A stretch of 64,000 nucleotides of DNA from Sunxiuqinia sp965372405. GTDB taxonomy: Bacteria; Bacteroidota; Bacteroidia; Bacteroidales; Prolixibacteraceae. A program made the translations under genes and the position numbers. Under the pieces are notes generated by a model, which was not told the DNA's origin, ran no database searches, and was given only the letters and a program-made list of their open reading frames with translations. The stretch covers positions 39,117 through 103,116 of the forward strand of contig CBDVCE010000005.1 of NCBI GenBank assembly GCA_965372405.1, written 5' to 3'. Position 1 is the first letter of the stretch, and each line of letters begins with the position of its first letter. This document shows positions 54,917-63,989 of this stretch, piece by piece.

Positions 54917-56395
54917 TCATAATGATTCAGTAATATCAATAAATTTTTGGTAGGCAGCTTCCCAATTCTGATTTGAAACAGGTTTAAATTCAATAACTTC
55001 AAATGAATTCCGAACAACTTCCCTTATCTCATCCAGTGAGTTTAACAATCCAAGTGCTTTAGCTTGTACCAGAATGTTGCCGGTAGCTGTTGCTTCTGTA
55101 GGACCTGCAAAAACTGGAAGCCCCGTTGCATCTGCTGTTAATTGATTTAAGAAATGATTATTAGCACCGCCTCCAATAATGTGAATTTTTTCAATGGCTT
55201 GATCTGATACTGATTTTATTTGATCTAAAGTGAAACGATATTTTAAAGCAAGGCTGTCATAAATACATCGAATGGTTTCTGCATGACTTCCAGGTTTACT
55301 TTGTCCTGTCTTAATACAGAAATCCTCAATTGCCTGTGGCATATTGGCCGGATTCAGAAACGAATTGTCGTCAGGATTAATCAGGTATTTAAAAGGTTCT
55401 GCTTTTCTAGCTAAATCGACCATTTCGTCCCACGAGTAGTTTTTCTCAGACTTCCATACTCTTCTGCATTCCTGAATTAGCCACATACCCATAATATTTT
55501 TCAAAAAACGGGTTGTACCATCAACACCACCTTCGTTGGTGTAATTCATTGCAAGTGTTTTATCTGAAATTAGAGGCACCTGACTTTCTATTCCCATTAG
55601 TGACCAGGTTCCGGAGCTAATGTAGGCATAGTTTGTTCCTTTTGCTGGAACTGAGGCGATTGCTGAAGCGGTATCATGGCCTGCAACTGCGATTACTGGA
55701 ATCTGTTGGCTACCTGTTTCTTTTGCGACATCTTCTTTAATGTTGCCGATCGCAGTTCCTGGATCGACTATCTCCGTCAATATATTAGTTGGAATTCCAG
55801 CTTTCTCAATGATGTCTTTTTGCCATTCATTTTTGCCTGGAACAATCATCTGGCTGGTACTTGCAATGGTAAACTCTGTTTTTGCAACACCTGAAAATAG
55901 ATAACTTAAGGCATTAGGCATAAATAAAATCTTCTCAGTAGTATCCAGACTTTTCGGATTTTCCTTAACCATTGAAAAAAGCTGAAAAAGACTGTTGAAT
56001 TGCATAAACTGAATACCAGTGCTTAAGTAAACTTCTTCCTTGGGAATGATTTGTAAAAGATCTTCAATGGCTGTATCTGTTCTTGAATCACGGTAAGCAA
56101 ACGGTAGGGAAGTAATGTCTCCATTCTTATCAATGTGTGCAAAATCTACGCCCCAGGTGTCTACTCCAATAGAAGCAGGCTGAATGCCAATTTCATTAAT
56201 GCATTTTTTAAGTCCGAGTTTAAGCTCTTCAAATAATTTAAATATATCCCAATGATAATGACCATCGATTTTTTGCATTTGGTTCTCAAAACGATGAACC
56301 TCAGTAAGGGAAAGCTTATTGTTTTCAAGGCTTCCCAGAATCGCTCTTCCACTAGATGCGCCAATATCAAAAGCTAAAAAACTCTTATTCTGCAT
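54917..56395 (-). CDS. rhaB: Rhamnulokinase (FGGY family)
   Basis: 492 residues, full length. FLAFDIGASSGRAILGSLEN gives the phosphate-1 loop of the FGGY fold; GVDTWGVDFAHID, FAYRDSRTDTA, VAGHDTASAIASVP, YISSGTWSLMGIE and IIGGGANNHFLNQLTADATG follow in family order. The FAYRDSRT and SGTWSLMG motifs fit rhamnulokinase better than xylulokinase or glycerol kinase, though fuculokinase cannot be fully excluded. It phosphorylates L-rhamnulose. No rhaA, rhaD or transporter gene is adjacent, so the rest of the pathway must be elsewhere. Confidence 0.88.
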   Translation of the reverse strand: MQNKSFLAFDIGASSGRAILGSLENNKLSLTEVHRFENQMQKIDGHYHWDIFKLFEELKLGLKKCINEIGIQPASIGVDTWGVDFAHIDKNGDITSLPFAYRDSRTDTAIEDLLQIIPKEEVYLSTGIQFMQFNSLFQLFSMVKENPKSLDTTEKILFMPNALSYLFSGVAKTEFTIASTSQMIVPGKNEWQKDIIEKAGIPTNILTEIVDPGTAIGNIKEDVAKETGSQQIPVIAVAGHDTASAIASVPAKGTNYAYISSGTWSLMGIESQVPLISDKTLAMNYTNEGGVDGTTRFLKNIMGMWLIQECRRVWKSEKNYSWDEMVDLARKAEPFKYLINPDDNSFLNPANMPQAIEDFCIKTGQSKPGSHAETIRCIYDSLALKYRFTLDQIKSVSDQAIEKIHIIGGGANNHFLNQLTADATGLPVFAGPTEATATGNILVQAKALGLLNSLDEIREVVRNSFEVIEFKPVSNQNWEAAYQKFIDITESL

Positions 56396-56514
56396 TATAT
56401 AATTAATTATTCAGTTTAGATACAAAAAAGCAAATTAGTGAAATCTGAAGCTTATTCCTATCCTGCGCTATCCTGAGTCGAATTTCTTGAAATCATGTTT
56501 TATAGTTTATTCAG

Positions 56515-56547
56515 ATTGATTAGAATATCTAATGTTTACTATTTTTG
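56515..56547 (+). promoter_or_regulatory. Candidate promoter of the B3/B4 gene
   Basis: ATTG (56515-56518), 21 bp, then TATTTTTG (56540-56547) fits the Bacteroidota consensus with one mismatch in the -33 box, 22 bp before the ATG. Confidence 0.45.
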
Positions 56548-56568
56548 TCATAATATTTTTAAGAACCT

Positions 56569-57243
56569 ATGATGCGTAAAATATCTATTTCTGAAGAATT
56601 GGTGAGTCTATGTCCTGATATTCAACTTTCATGTATTGAATGTGATGTGGAAATAACTAAAATGAATGAAGACCTATGGAAGATTATTGACAGGAGGTGT
56701 AAGGATCTTTCTGCTGTTTTGGTAACGGAAGAGATTAAAAATCATCCGGCGATAGCAGCTTCCAGAAAGGCGTACAAGTCATGTGGAAAAGATCCTGCAA
56801 GATACCGTTTGTCTGCCGAGGCTCTTTTGCGCAGGGTGGTTTCAGGAAAGGGATTGTATCAGATTAATTCAGTCGTTGATTTATTAAACTTAGTATCCAT
56901 TTCAACTGGTTTTTCTATAGGTGGTTATGATGCTGAGAAGATTTCAGGTGCAATTGAAATGGGAATTGGAAAACCAGCAGAACCATATGTTGGACTTGGG
57001 CGGGGAGAATTAAACATTGAGGGAATGCCTGTTTTTCGTGATGATAATGGTGCTTTTGGAACTTCAACTTCCGATTCGGAACGAACTGGAGTTAATGATC
57101 AGACCAAACGGTTCTTGATGGTTATCGTTTCATATGGAGGTATTGAAGGCTTGGAGGATGCAACGGATATGGCAATTACTTGCTTATCTGAATATGCGTC
57201 TGGAGATAATTTTGAAACGCAGATAATAAATAAGGAAGCATGA
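56569..57243 (+). CDS. B3/B4 tRNA-binding domain protein
   Basis: 224 residues corresponding to a free-standing B3/B4 domain as in phenylalanyl-tRNA synthetase beta. Recognisable parts are PAIAASRKAYKSCGKDPARY, RLSAEALLRRVVSGKGLYQI, NSVVDLLNLVSISTGFSIGG and FMVIV-like SYGGIEG. Free-standing members are proposed to act in tRNA editing or as unknown enzymes. ATG codons at 56569 and 56572 are both possible. It overlaps the acyltransferase start by four bases (ATGA). Confidence 0.85.
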   Translation: MMRKISISEELVSLCPDIQLSCIECDVEITKMNEDLWKIIDRRCKDLSAVLVTEEIKNHPAIAASRKAYKSCGKDPARYRLSAEALLRRVVSGKGLYQINSVVDLLNLVSISTGFSIGGYDAEKISGAIEMGIGKPAEPYVGLGRGELNIEGMPVFRDDNGAFGTSTSDSERTGVNDQTKRFLMVIVSYGGIEGLEDATDMAITCLSEYASGDNFETQIINKEA

Positions 57244-57791
57244 AACAGATTTGCAAATTTCTGCTAAAAATAATGGGTTGGAAGGCAGCCAATGGGATAA
57301 TGCCTCATAAAAAAGCAATTATAATTGGTGTTCCACATACCAGTGTGTGGGACTTTGTGATTTCTTATTTGTTTTATACATCAATAGGTGGGGTTGCTCA
57401 TACCATGATTAAGAAAGAGCTCTTTTTCTGGCCAATAGGTTATTTTCTTAAAAAAGCAGGAGGAATTCCAATTGATAGAAGTAGAGGGGCTACCGTTGTT
57501 AAGCAAATCATTAATGAAATGAATAGTCGGGAGACATTGCATTTGGCACTAACTCCTGAAGGAACAAGAAAGTTGAATAAACATTGGAAGGCGGGATTTC
57601 ATACAATTGCAAAGGCGACTGGAGCTACTGTTTATTTAGGAGTTTTTGATTTTGGCAGGAAAGAAATTGGTTGGATTGAAACCATGGAATTAACCGATGA
57701 CTCAAAAGCTGATATTAAAAGGATGAAAGCCTTCTACCGCGAAAGAGGAGTAATAGGCAAGCATCCTGAATTATTTACAACAGAAGAATAA
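57240..57791 (+). CDS. 1-acyl-sn-glycerol-3-phosphate acyltransferase family protein
   Basis: 183 residues. The HxxxxD box is GVPHTSVWDFVIS, the glycerophosphate-binding motif is GGIPIDRSRG, and PEGTRKLNKHWKAGF is the third conserved block (EGTR). A membrane-associated lysophospholipid acyltransferase of the short bacterial type. Its ATG overlaps the previous stop, so the two genes are translationally coupled. Confidence 0.9.
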   Translation: MKQICKFLLKIMGWKAANGIMPHKKAIIIGVPHTSVWDFVISYLFYTSIGGVAHTMIKKELFFWPIGYFLKKAGGIPIDRSRGATVVKQIINEMNSRETLHLALTPEGTRKLNKHWKAGFHTIAKATGATVYLGVFDFGRKEIGWIETMELTDDSKADIKRMKAFYRERGVIGKHPELFTTEE

Positions 57792-57853
57792 TTCTTATTG
57801 AAAAGTTGTTTATCATTGAAAGTGAATACGAAATTAATTGAAACCGAATAACT

Positions 57854-58291
57854 ATGGAAAATGGAAAAATAAGAATACCAATGTGGTTTTGGATAGTAGC
57901 TGTCTTTTTTCTTCTGTGGAATATAATGGGAGTTTTTTCTTTTTTTGGACATACTTTTATATCAGAGGAAGCTTTGGTCAAACTGCCAGAAAAAGAAAGA
58001 GAACTTTATGGGGACTATCCGATATGGACAACCATTGTTTTTGCGATTGCAGTATTGTTCGGATTTTTAGGTTCTTTAGGATTGTTATTTAAAAAGAAAT
58101 GGTCCAAGCTAGCTTTTATCATTTCATTATGTGCGATAGTTCCTCAGATGGTTCATAATGTATTTTTCACCAAATCGATGGAAGTATACGGTCCCGGACA
58201 AGCCGCTACGATGCCAGTTATGGTCGTTGTTATTGGTGTATTTTTAGTGTGGTTTTCAAACTTTGCAATTAAAAGGAACTGGTTGAAATAA
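57854..58291 (+). CDS. Small integral membrane protein
   Basis: 145 residues with four hydrophobic segments (MWFWIVAVFFLLWNIMGVFS, TTIVFAIAVLFGFLGSLGLL, WSKLAFIISLCAIVPQMVHN, MPVMVVVIGVFLVWFSNFAI). YGDYPIWTT before the second helix is typical of a membrane-protein family common in Bacteroidota. No catalytic motif; function unknown. It lies 62 bp after the acyltransferase gene on the same strand and may be part of that transcript. Confidence 0.8.
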   Translation: MENGKIRIPMWFWIVAVFFLLWNIMGVFSFFGHTFISEEALVKLPEKERELYGDYPIWTTIVFAIAVLFGFLGSLGLLFKKKWSKLAFIISLCAIVPQMVHNVFFTKSMEVYGPGQAATMPVMVVVIGVFLVWFSNFAIKRNWLK

Positions 58292-58406
58292 TGGTACACT
58301 AAAAACATATTGAATCCGATATCAGCAATTTTTATCATTAGCTTGATGATGAATGAATCCATGCATAGGCATAGACTCATAGGATATATGTGTTGTAATT
58401 TTTAGC

Positions 58407-58850
58407 TTATTTATCTTTCTCACCAAGTTCTACATTAATCATCCAGCTAATGCCAAACTTATCGGTAAACATACCGAAATAAGCACCCCAGAAGGTTTTA
58501 TTCATTGGCATACTTACTTTTCCTCCAGCAGAAAGTTCACTGAATAAGCGATCAGCTTCATCAGTACTATCTGAGCCAATTGAAATTGAAAAGTTATTTC
58601 CAGTTACAATTGTTTGTCGAAATGATTCAGGAGTGTCGCTACCCATCAGAACGGTTTCTTTGCTAATCGGTAGACTAACATGCATAATTTTATCTTTTTC
58701 ACCATCAGGGATTGGTGGCATTCCTTCTTGTGGAGGCATATCACTAAATTTTCCCAGATGAGCGAAATCTCCACCAAAAACAGATTTGTAGAAATTGAAG
58801 GCTTCCAGGCAGTTGCCTTTAAATGCGAGGTAAACATTTACTGTAGTCAT
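58407..58850 (-). CDS. VOC superfamily protein (PhnB-like glyoxalase fold)
   Basis: 147 residues. NVYLAFKGNCLEAFNFYKSV at the start, FGGDFAHLGKFSDMP, HVSLPISKETVLMGSDTPES and GGKVSMPMNKTFWGAYFGMF followed by DKFGISWMINVE give the two babb modules of the PhnB-like subfamily. It is probably a small cytosolic dimer; no specific reaction can be stated. The gene stands alone, with a start 118 bp from the queA end. Confidence 0.88.
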   Translation of the reverse strand: MTTVNVYLAFKGNCLEAFNFYKSVFGGDFAHLGKFSDMPPQEGMPPIPDGEKDKIMHVSLPISKETVLMGSDTPESFRQTIVTGNNFSISIGSDSTDEADRLFSELSAGGKVSMPMNKTFWGAYFGMFTDKFGISWMINVELGEKDK

Positions 58851-58967
58851 AGTTTGATATTTATGTTTCGTAATAATTTGGACTGTAAATATCTAACAGC
58901 GACTATGGTGAAAAAGTTAGTTGGATATGTGATAAAAATCAAATAACAGCTTTGTCGTGAAAACTTC

Positions 58968-60203
58968 TTATTTCAAATACAAATTACTATCCCCATAGCT
59001 TAAAAAGCGATAACCATTTTGTAAGGCATGATCGTAAACTCTTGTCCAATCATTTCCCAGATAGGCTGAAATAAGCAACAAGAGTGTGCTTTGTGGTTGG
59101 TGGAAATTGGTAATCATTCCATCAACAATACGAAACTGATAACCCGGAACAATAATAATTTGTGTTGAGGCAATCAGGCTTTCAAGCTGATGGTTTTCCA
59201 AATAACGAATTAGTGTTCGTAAAGCATCTTCAGTCGAAATGTTTATTTCACTTTTATAGGGAAGCCATTGCCCAATATGAAGTTGTGATGGAGGAATGTC
59301 TGAATTTTCTGATAACTGAACCCCTAGCCAGTAAAGGCTTTCCAGAGTTCGGATGGAAGTTGTACCAACAGCAATCAGTTTGCCGGTTTTCTTTAATAGA
59401 AGTTCAAGAAAATCTTTCCGAACATAAATTTGCTCGGCATGCATTTCATGATCAGCAATGGTTTCTGATTTTACAGGTTTAAATGTTCCAGCACCTACGT
59501 GAAGCGTAAGTTCAGCACACTCAATTTCTTTCTTTTTAAGCGAATTGAATACATCATCTGTAAAGTGCAATCCAGCTGTTGGAGCAGCAACTGAACCTTT
59601 AACCTTTGAGTAAATCGTTTGATAACGAACTTGATCCGATTCTTCGGTTTCACGATTGAGGTAAGGCGGAATTGGTAAAATCCCAAAAGCTTCTATTAAA
59701 CTGGCAAAATCTATATTTGGATTGTTCCAACTAAAACGAACCTGTACATTTCCTGCTTCCTGATTCAGCTTTTCAGCTTTAACCTGAACTGATTCCTCTT
59801 CAAAATCAATTACTTTAATTAATGGTTCTTCTTTCCACTTTTTAAGATTGCCTACCATGCAGTTCCATGTACAACTTTGTGTTTGCTGAAAGCTAATCTG
59901 ATAATCGGCAGGTTCAAGCGGATCAAGACAGAAAATTTCTATTTGTGAACCTGTTATTTTTTGAAATTGCAAACGGGCACGGATCACTTTCGTGTTATTA
60001 AAAACAAGCATGCTTTTCTCAGGTAGAAACTCCTCAAGTGATTTGAAAACAGCATCTGTGATTTTACCATTTTGCCATACCAAAAGCTTCGATGCATCAC
60101 GATTATCCAATGGATATTTTGCAATGCGATCATCCGGAAGCTCATAATTAAGTGCCTGTGCACTGAGATTAGAAACTGACTCTTTTGAAATTTTTTCGTT
60201 CAT
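58968..60203 (-). CDS. queA: S-adenosylmethionine:tRNA ribosyltransferase-isomerase
   Basis: 411 residues from the ATG at 60203; an in-frame TTG at 60245 would add an unlikely leader. Landmarks are LNYELPDDRIAKYPLDNRDA, LVFNNTKVIRARLQF, the central AAPTAGLHFTDDVFNSLKKK, LHVGAGTFKPVKSETIADHE, AVGTTSIRTLESLYW and NFHQPQSTLLLLISAYLG. It makes epoxyqueuosine in the anticodon of queuosine tRNAs. Divergently arranged with the Smr-protein gene, so their promoters share 60204-60286. Confidence 0.97.
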   Translation of the reverse strand: MNEKISKESVSNLSAQALNYELPDDRIAKYPLDNRDASKLLVWQNGKITDAVFKSLEEFLPEKSMLVFNNTKVIRARLQFQKITGSQIEIFCLDPLEPADYQISFQQTQSCTWNCMVGNLKKWKEEPLIKVIDFEEESVQVKAEKLNQEAGNVQVRFSWNNPNIDFASLIEAFGILPIPPYLNRETEESDQVRYQTIYSKVKGSVAAPTAGLHFTDDVFNSLKKKEIECAELTLHVGAGTFKPVKSETIADHEMHAEQIYVRKDFLELLLKKTGKLIAVGTTSIRTLESLYWLGVQLSENSDIPPSQLHIGQWLPYKSEINISTEDALRTLIRYLENHQLESLIASTQIIIVPGYQFRIVDGMITNFHQPQSTLLLLISAYLGNDWTRVYDHALQNGYRFLSYGDSNLYLK

Positions 60204-60286
60204 TGTCTGCAAAATTACTGAATTAATTTTTCTGTGGACAAGCAAGGCTTAAAATTGTTTGTACTTTTGGGGCAAAATTGATAGGT

Positions 60287-61330
60287 ATGTTTAAAGTAGG
60301 TGATAAGGTTAAGTTTTTAAATGATATTGGTGGTGGTGTAATTACACAGGTGATTACCAAAAATATGGTTCATGTTGAGAATGAGGATGGTTTTGAAATT
60401 CCGATTTTAATTAATGAGATCATTTTAGCAGGCGGTCAGCCATTAAAGATTGAGAATCCTTCGGTGAATGATTTTGTGCAACAAGCCAAACCCAATCAGG
60501 AAGTTGTTCCTGAATCAGAGCCTGCTGAAGAGGAAGTCGTTCTTATTAGTGGAAATGATGAACCTAATTTTCAAATGGCTTTTGTGCCTGATAATGAGAG
60601 TAATCCTTTAGAGGGGGCAATTAAAATCTATCTGGTAAATGATTGTAATTATTTTCTACTTTATCATTACAGTCAGATTGATGGTAATGAGCATGAAACA
60701 ATTGAAGCAGGAAAACTGGAGCCAAACACGAAGCTTTTGATTGGAGCAATTTCACAGTTGGAAATAGCGAATTTACCTGAGTTCAATTTTCAATTGATTT
60801 TTTATAAAGAAAAATCCAGCCGTCTAAAAAAACCTGTAGACCGAAATGTGAAAATTAATGCAGTAAGGTTTTATAAATCAGGAAGCTTTGTGAAGAATGA
60901 TTTTTTCAATAAGAAGGCTATGCTTTATAAGTTGAATGAATCTGAAATGGAAAAGGCTGTTGATGCTTTGACTGATCGTGATGTGAAAAAGGCAAGTCGC
61001 CAAAAAGAACCTGCCCGTACAACCAAAAAACTTGTAAAAACGACTGAATTGATTGAGATCGATTTGCACATTCACGAATTAATTGATGATACTGCAGGGC
61101 TTTCAAACAAAGAAATGCTTGATCTTCAAATGGACAAATTCCGTGAGGAAATTGAAGTAGCAATCAAAGCCAAGTCACGTAGAATTGTATTTATCCATGG
61201 TTTGGGCAATGGCACTTTGAAAAATGAGCTTCGCAGAGAACTGTCGCATAAATACAAAAAGTATCCTTTTCAGGATGCCAGCTTTCAGGAATACGGTTAT
61301 GGAGCAACAATGGTTGTTTTAAAACGGTAA
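60287..61330 (+). CDS. DUF2027 and Smr domain protein (MutS2-C-like)
   Basis: 347 residues from the ATG at 60287; the longer form starting at TTG 60278 adds three residues. The N-terminal part (FKVGDKVKFLNDIGGGVITQ, FEIPILINEIIL) is a Tudor/SH3-like DUF2027 module. A middle beta domain (YLVNDCNYFLLYHYSQIDG) is followed by a basic linker and a C-terminal Smr domain: IDLHIHELIDD and FIHGLGNGTLKNELRRELSH. Smr domains are nickase or RNA-cleaving modules in MutS2 and relatives; this fusion is typical of Bacteroidota. The His-Gly-x-Gly-x-Gly-like motif is intact. TACTTTTG at 60262-60269 may be a promoter box. Confidence 0.92.
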   Translation: MFKVGDKVKFLNDIGGGVITQVITKNMVHVENEDGFEIPILINEIILAGGQPLKIENPSVNDFVQQAKPNQEVVPESEPAEEEVVLISGNDEPNFQMAFVPDNESNPLEGAIKIYLVNDCNYFLLYHYSQIDGNEHETIEAGKLEPNTKLLIGAISQLEIANLPEFNFQLIFYKEKSSRLKKPVDRNVKINAVRFYKSGSFVKNDFFNKKAMLYKLNESEMEKAVDALTDRDVKKASRQKEPARTTKKLVKTTELIEIDLHIHELIDDTAGLSNKEMLDLQMDKFREEIEVAIKAKSRRIVFIHGLGNGTLKNELRRELSHKYKKYPFQDASFQEYGYGATMVVLKR

Positions 61331-61379
61331 TAGTTAACAATCTTAGCTAAGGTCGGATTTTTCAGTTTCCTAATACATT

Positions 61380-61600
61380 ATTTCAGAATGGTCGGGAACG
61401 ATTTCGTCCTGCTATTGTGTCATATCTGACTGCTATTGTGTCATTTCTTCCAACTGTTTTGCTATTTCTTCTGAATGATTTATGATTTCGTCCTGTTAAT
61501 TTACGATTTCTGTTGATTGATTTGGCATTTCAGTTTGTTCATCTGCCATTTCGTTCAGCTGGTTTGGCATTTCTACGGCTTATTCAATGAAATCGGGAGT
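61380..61600. repeat. Tandem array D, 21-bp period (ATTTC anchor)
   Basis: ATTTC anchors occur at 61380, 61401, 61422 (ATATC), 61443, 61464, 61485, 61506, 61527, 61548 and 61569, exactly 21 bp apart. A unit reads roughly GNC-ATTTC followed by a variable T-rich stretch ending in ATTT. No palindrome is apparent, unlike A and C. It lies in a convergent interval, immediately past a small - strand ORF that ends at 61580, whose last codons overlap the final unit. Confidence 0.88.
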
Positions 61601-61711
61601 AGGTGTTCCACCACTAATAAATGAAGCTATGTAAGCTCCAATTCCTGTGCAAAGTGCAATTGAGTTGCCAATTAAAGCAGTTCACTGATAGGATTTTTTT
61701 TCAATAACCAT
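61580..61711 (-). pseudogene. Small membrane-protein ORF with in-frame TGA
   Basis: Ten bp after the acyl-CoA ligase stop, ATG at 61711 begins MVIEKKSYQ, then TGA (61684-61682), then in the same frame TALIGNSIALCTGIGAYIAS and ...PTPDFIE to TAA at 61580. A TGG-to-TGA change (Trp to stop) would explain a single intact 43-residue protein with one membrane helix. It may be a fresh pseudogene, a 9-residue leader, or a read-through product. Confidence 0.55.
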
Positions 61712-61721
61712 GAGTGATGAT

Positions 61722-63629
61722 TTAGTTGTTCCACTTCTTAATGGCTTTGATATTTAGTGGATTGACAATGCTTTTTGAATCTGGTTTATATAGAAATTCC
61801 AATTCATTGGTAAAATAGGCTGTAATCTTATCACGAACCATTTTCATTGTTGAATTTAGCAGATGATTTTGTTCGGTGAAACCTTCAGGTAAAACCACGA
61901 TTGTTGCTGGCAGCCAACGTTCAGGGAACATGTTCTCAAATTCACCACCAACTTTGTACTTGTCAATTTCATTTTGAATTAATCGAAGGCTTTCCTCATT
62001 GGCTTCTTCAGTTCCGGGTTTGATACCTTTTGCTTCCAATTCACGATTTACAGCGGCAATATTAGGGACAATCATTCCAGATGTATATGGATTCTGGTCA
62101 TTGTATAGCATGCACTGATCAATCAGTTGTGACTGATCAACCAGAGCTTCTTCAATTCCTTCCGGACTATATTTTTCACCATCGTTTCCAATAAGTAAAC
62201 TTTTAAAACGTCCGAGTACATACAAGAAACCATCTTTGTCCATGTACCCCATGTCACCAGTATAAAGCCAACCATCTTTAATTGTTTCAGCTGTGGCTTT
62301 TGGGTTGTTCCAATAGCCTAGCATAACATTATCGCCTTTTACAATGATTTCGCCTTTTTGACCGGTGGTTTGTTCCACATCCTTGTCATCAATTATTTTC
62401 AGTTCCATATATTTTACCAACTTGCCCGATGAGCCAAACTTAATGGCATGCAGGGCATTAGATGAAATGACAGGAGCAGCTTCTGAAAGTCCATATCCCT
62501 GGCACATTGGCATTCCAATGGCATAGAAAAAGCGTTGAAGTTCAATGTCAAGAAGAGCTCCACCACCAATAAATAGTTTGATGTTTCCACCAAAACCTTC
62601 ACGAATTTTTGAAAATAGGATTTTATCGTAAAGTGCTAAAAGTGGTTTGTAAACAAATCGAAGTCCTTTGCCCCGATCATGCCCATGTCCATTATATTTG
62701 TAAGCAATTTTTAGTGCATGCTTAAATAGATTCTCAGCCGTTTTACCTTTTTGTCGAATATTGCCTTCAATCCCTTTCCTGAAGTTTTTCGCAAGTGCGG
62801 GAACACTCATCATCACATAAGGCTTAATCTCATTTATGTTTTTGGGAATATTCTTCAGTGTTTCCATTGGTGTTTTTCCAATTTCTAATGAAGCTAAACT
62901 GGCACCATTGTACATGAGGCAATAAAGAGCCGCGGTATGAGCAAAAGCATGATCCCAAGGTAAAATAACCAGAGAAGTCCACTCCTCGGTGATATCCATT
63001 AGGGTATTTCCCTGAATAACATTTGCTGCATAATTTAAATGCGAAAGCATAATTCCTTTTGGGTCAGCAGTTGTTCCGGAAGTGTATGAAATATTAGCCA
63101 GATCATTAGGTTCAATACCTTTGTAAATGGCCTCTAGTTTTTCAGGTTCATCTTGATTCAGCTTTTCTCCAGCAGTAATTATATCTGAATAGTTGAGGTC
63201 ATTTTCTCCTAGATTTTCCTTGTCATCCAGATAAATAACTTTTTCAAGTTCGGGTAGCTCATTTCTTATCTCTTCAATCTTTGCCGCTTGGCCGGCAGAA
63301 ACAATCACCATTCGAGCGCCTGAATGTGACAACCGGAATTTTAATTCGCTTTTTGCATCCAGTTTTACTGAAAGAGGAACATTGATTGCACCGGAATAAA
63401 GTATACCTAGCTCGCTAATAATCCATTGATCACGACCTTCTGATACTAAACCTATCCGATCTCCCTTCTTAATATCTATTGTAAGTAATCCTGCTGCAAA
63501 CTTTAAAACCTCATCACGGGTTTGCTGATAGGTACGTCCTTCAAATTTGCCATCTCGCTTTTCCCACAAGTAAATGTTATTGGGATATTTGCTTACACTG
63601 GTATCAAATAGCTCAACTATTGTTTTCAT
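61722..63629 (-). CDS. Long-chain fatty acid-CoA ligase (AMP-forming)
   Basis: 635 residues, full length for a FadD-type adenylate-forming enzyme. The P-loop-like motif is ISYTSGTTADPKGIMLSHLN; other motifs are GYGLSEAAPVISSN, LYTGDMGYMDKDGFLYVLGR and KYSPEGIEEALVDQ near the C-terminus. It activates fatty acids to acyl-CoA at the inner membrane face. It is the first gene of a - strand unit with the small ORF downstream; a TATTTTTG box on its strand (63665-63672) lies about 35 bp before the ATG. Confidence 0.95.
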   Translation of the reverse strand: MKTIVELFDTSVSKYPNNIYLWEKRDGKFEGRTYQQTRDEVLKFAAGLLTIDIKKGDRIGLVSEGRDQWIISELGILYSGAINVPLSVKLDAKSELKFRLSHSGARMVIVSAGQAAKIEEIRNELPELEKVIYLDDKENLGENDLNYSDIITAGEKLNQDEPEKLEAIYKGIEPNDLANISYTSGTTADPKGIMLSHLNYAANVIQGNTLMDITEEWTSLVILPWDHAFAHTAALYCLMYNGASLASLEIGKTPMETLKNIPKNINEIKPYVMMSVPALAKNFRKGIEGNIRQKGKTAENLFKHALKIAYKYNGHGHDRGKGLRFVYKPLLALYDKILFSKIREGFGGNIKLFIGGGALLDIELQRFFYAIGMPMCQGYGLSEAAPVISSNALHAIKFGSSGKLVKYMELKIIDDKDVEQTTGQKGEIIVKGDNVMLGYWNNPKATAETIKDGWLYTGDMGYMDKDGFLYVLGRFKSLLIGNDGEKYSPEGIEEALVDQSQLIDQCMLYNDQNPYTSGMIVPNIAAVNRELEAKGIKPGTEEANEESLRLIQNEIDKYKVGGEFENMFPERWLPATIVVLPEGFTEQNHLLNSTMKMVRDKITAYFTNELEFLYKPDSKSIVNPLNIKAIKKWNN

Positions 63630-63782
63630 CCGGTAATAATTAATTCATTAAATTTTCCTCTGATCAAAAATAGTATTTTTTGTTGAGGCAAGAGTAAAGA
63701 TTTATATGATGAACATTAACTGTTTTGAACTTTTATCTTGGTTTTCGTTAACTTGCAGATACTTAACCAAACTTCAACCATT

Positions 63783-63989
63783 ATGGATAGTAAACGAACC
63801 ACCGGATTTTGGATTTTGATTACTATTGGAATTATACTCAACCTTTTTTATTTGCTCGGACAAACAATGGCAATAATCAATTACGATTTAACGGTTTCTG
63901 TGGGATTGCAAGAACCTGTTAGTGAAATAACAGAGGTCGGAGTTGCATTTAATCAAGAGAATTCCTCGAGGCTCTGCCTCGGGGTATAG
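63783..63989 (+). pseudogene. Membrane protein truncated by a hairpin element at the window edge
   Basis: From the ATG at 63783, 68 codons give one membrane helix (FWILITIGIILNLFYLLGQT) and YDLTVSVGLQEPVSEITEVG, a segment that looks like the start of a longer membrane protein. The frame then runs into a hairpin repeat (63964-63984) and ends at TAG in RLCLGV. The ending is therefore created by the inserted or adjacent element. The remaining part may lie beyond the window. Confidence 0.5.
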
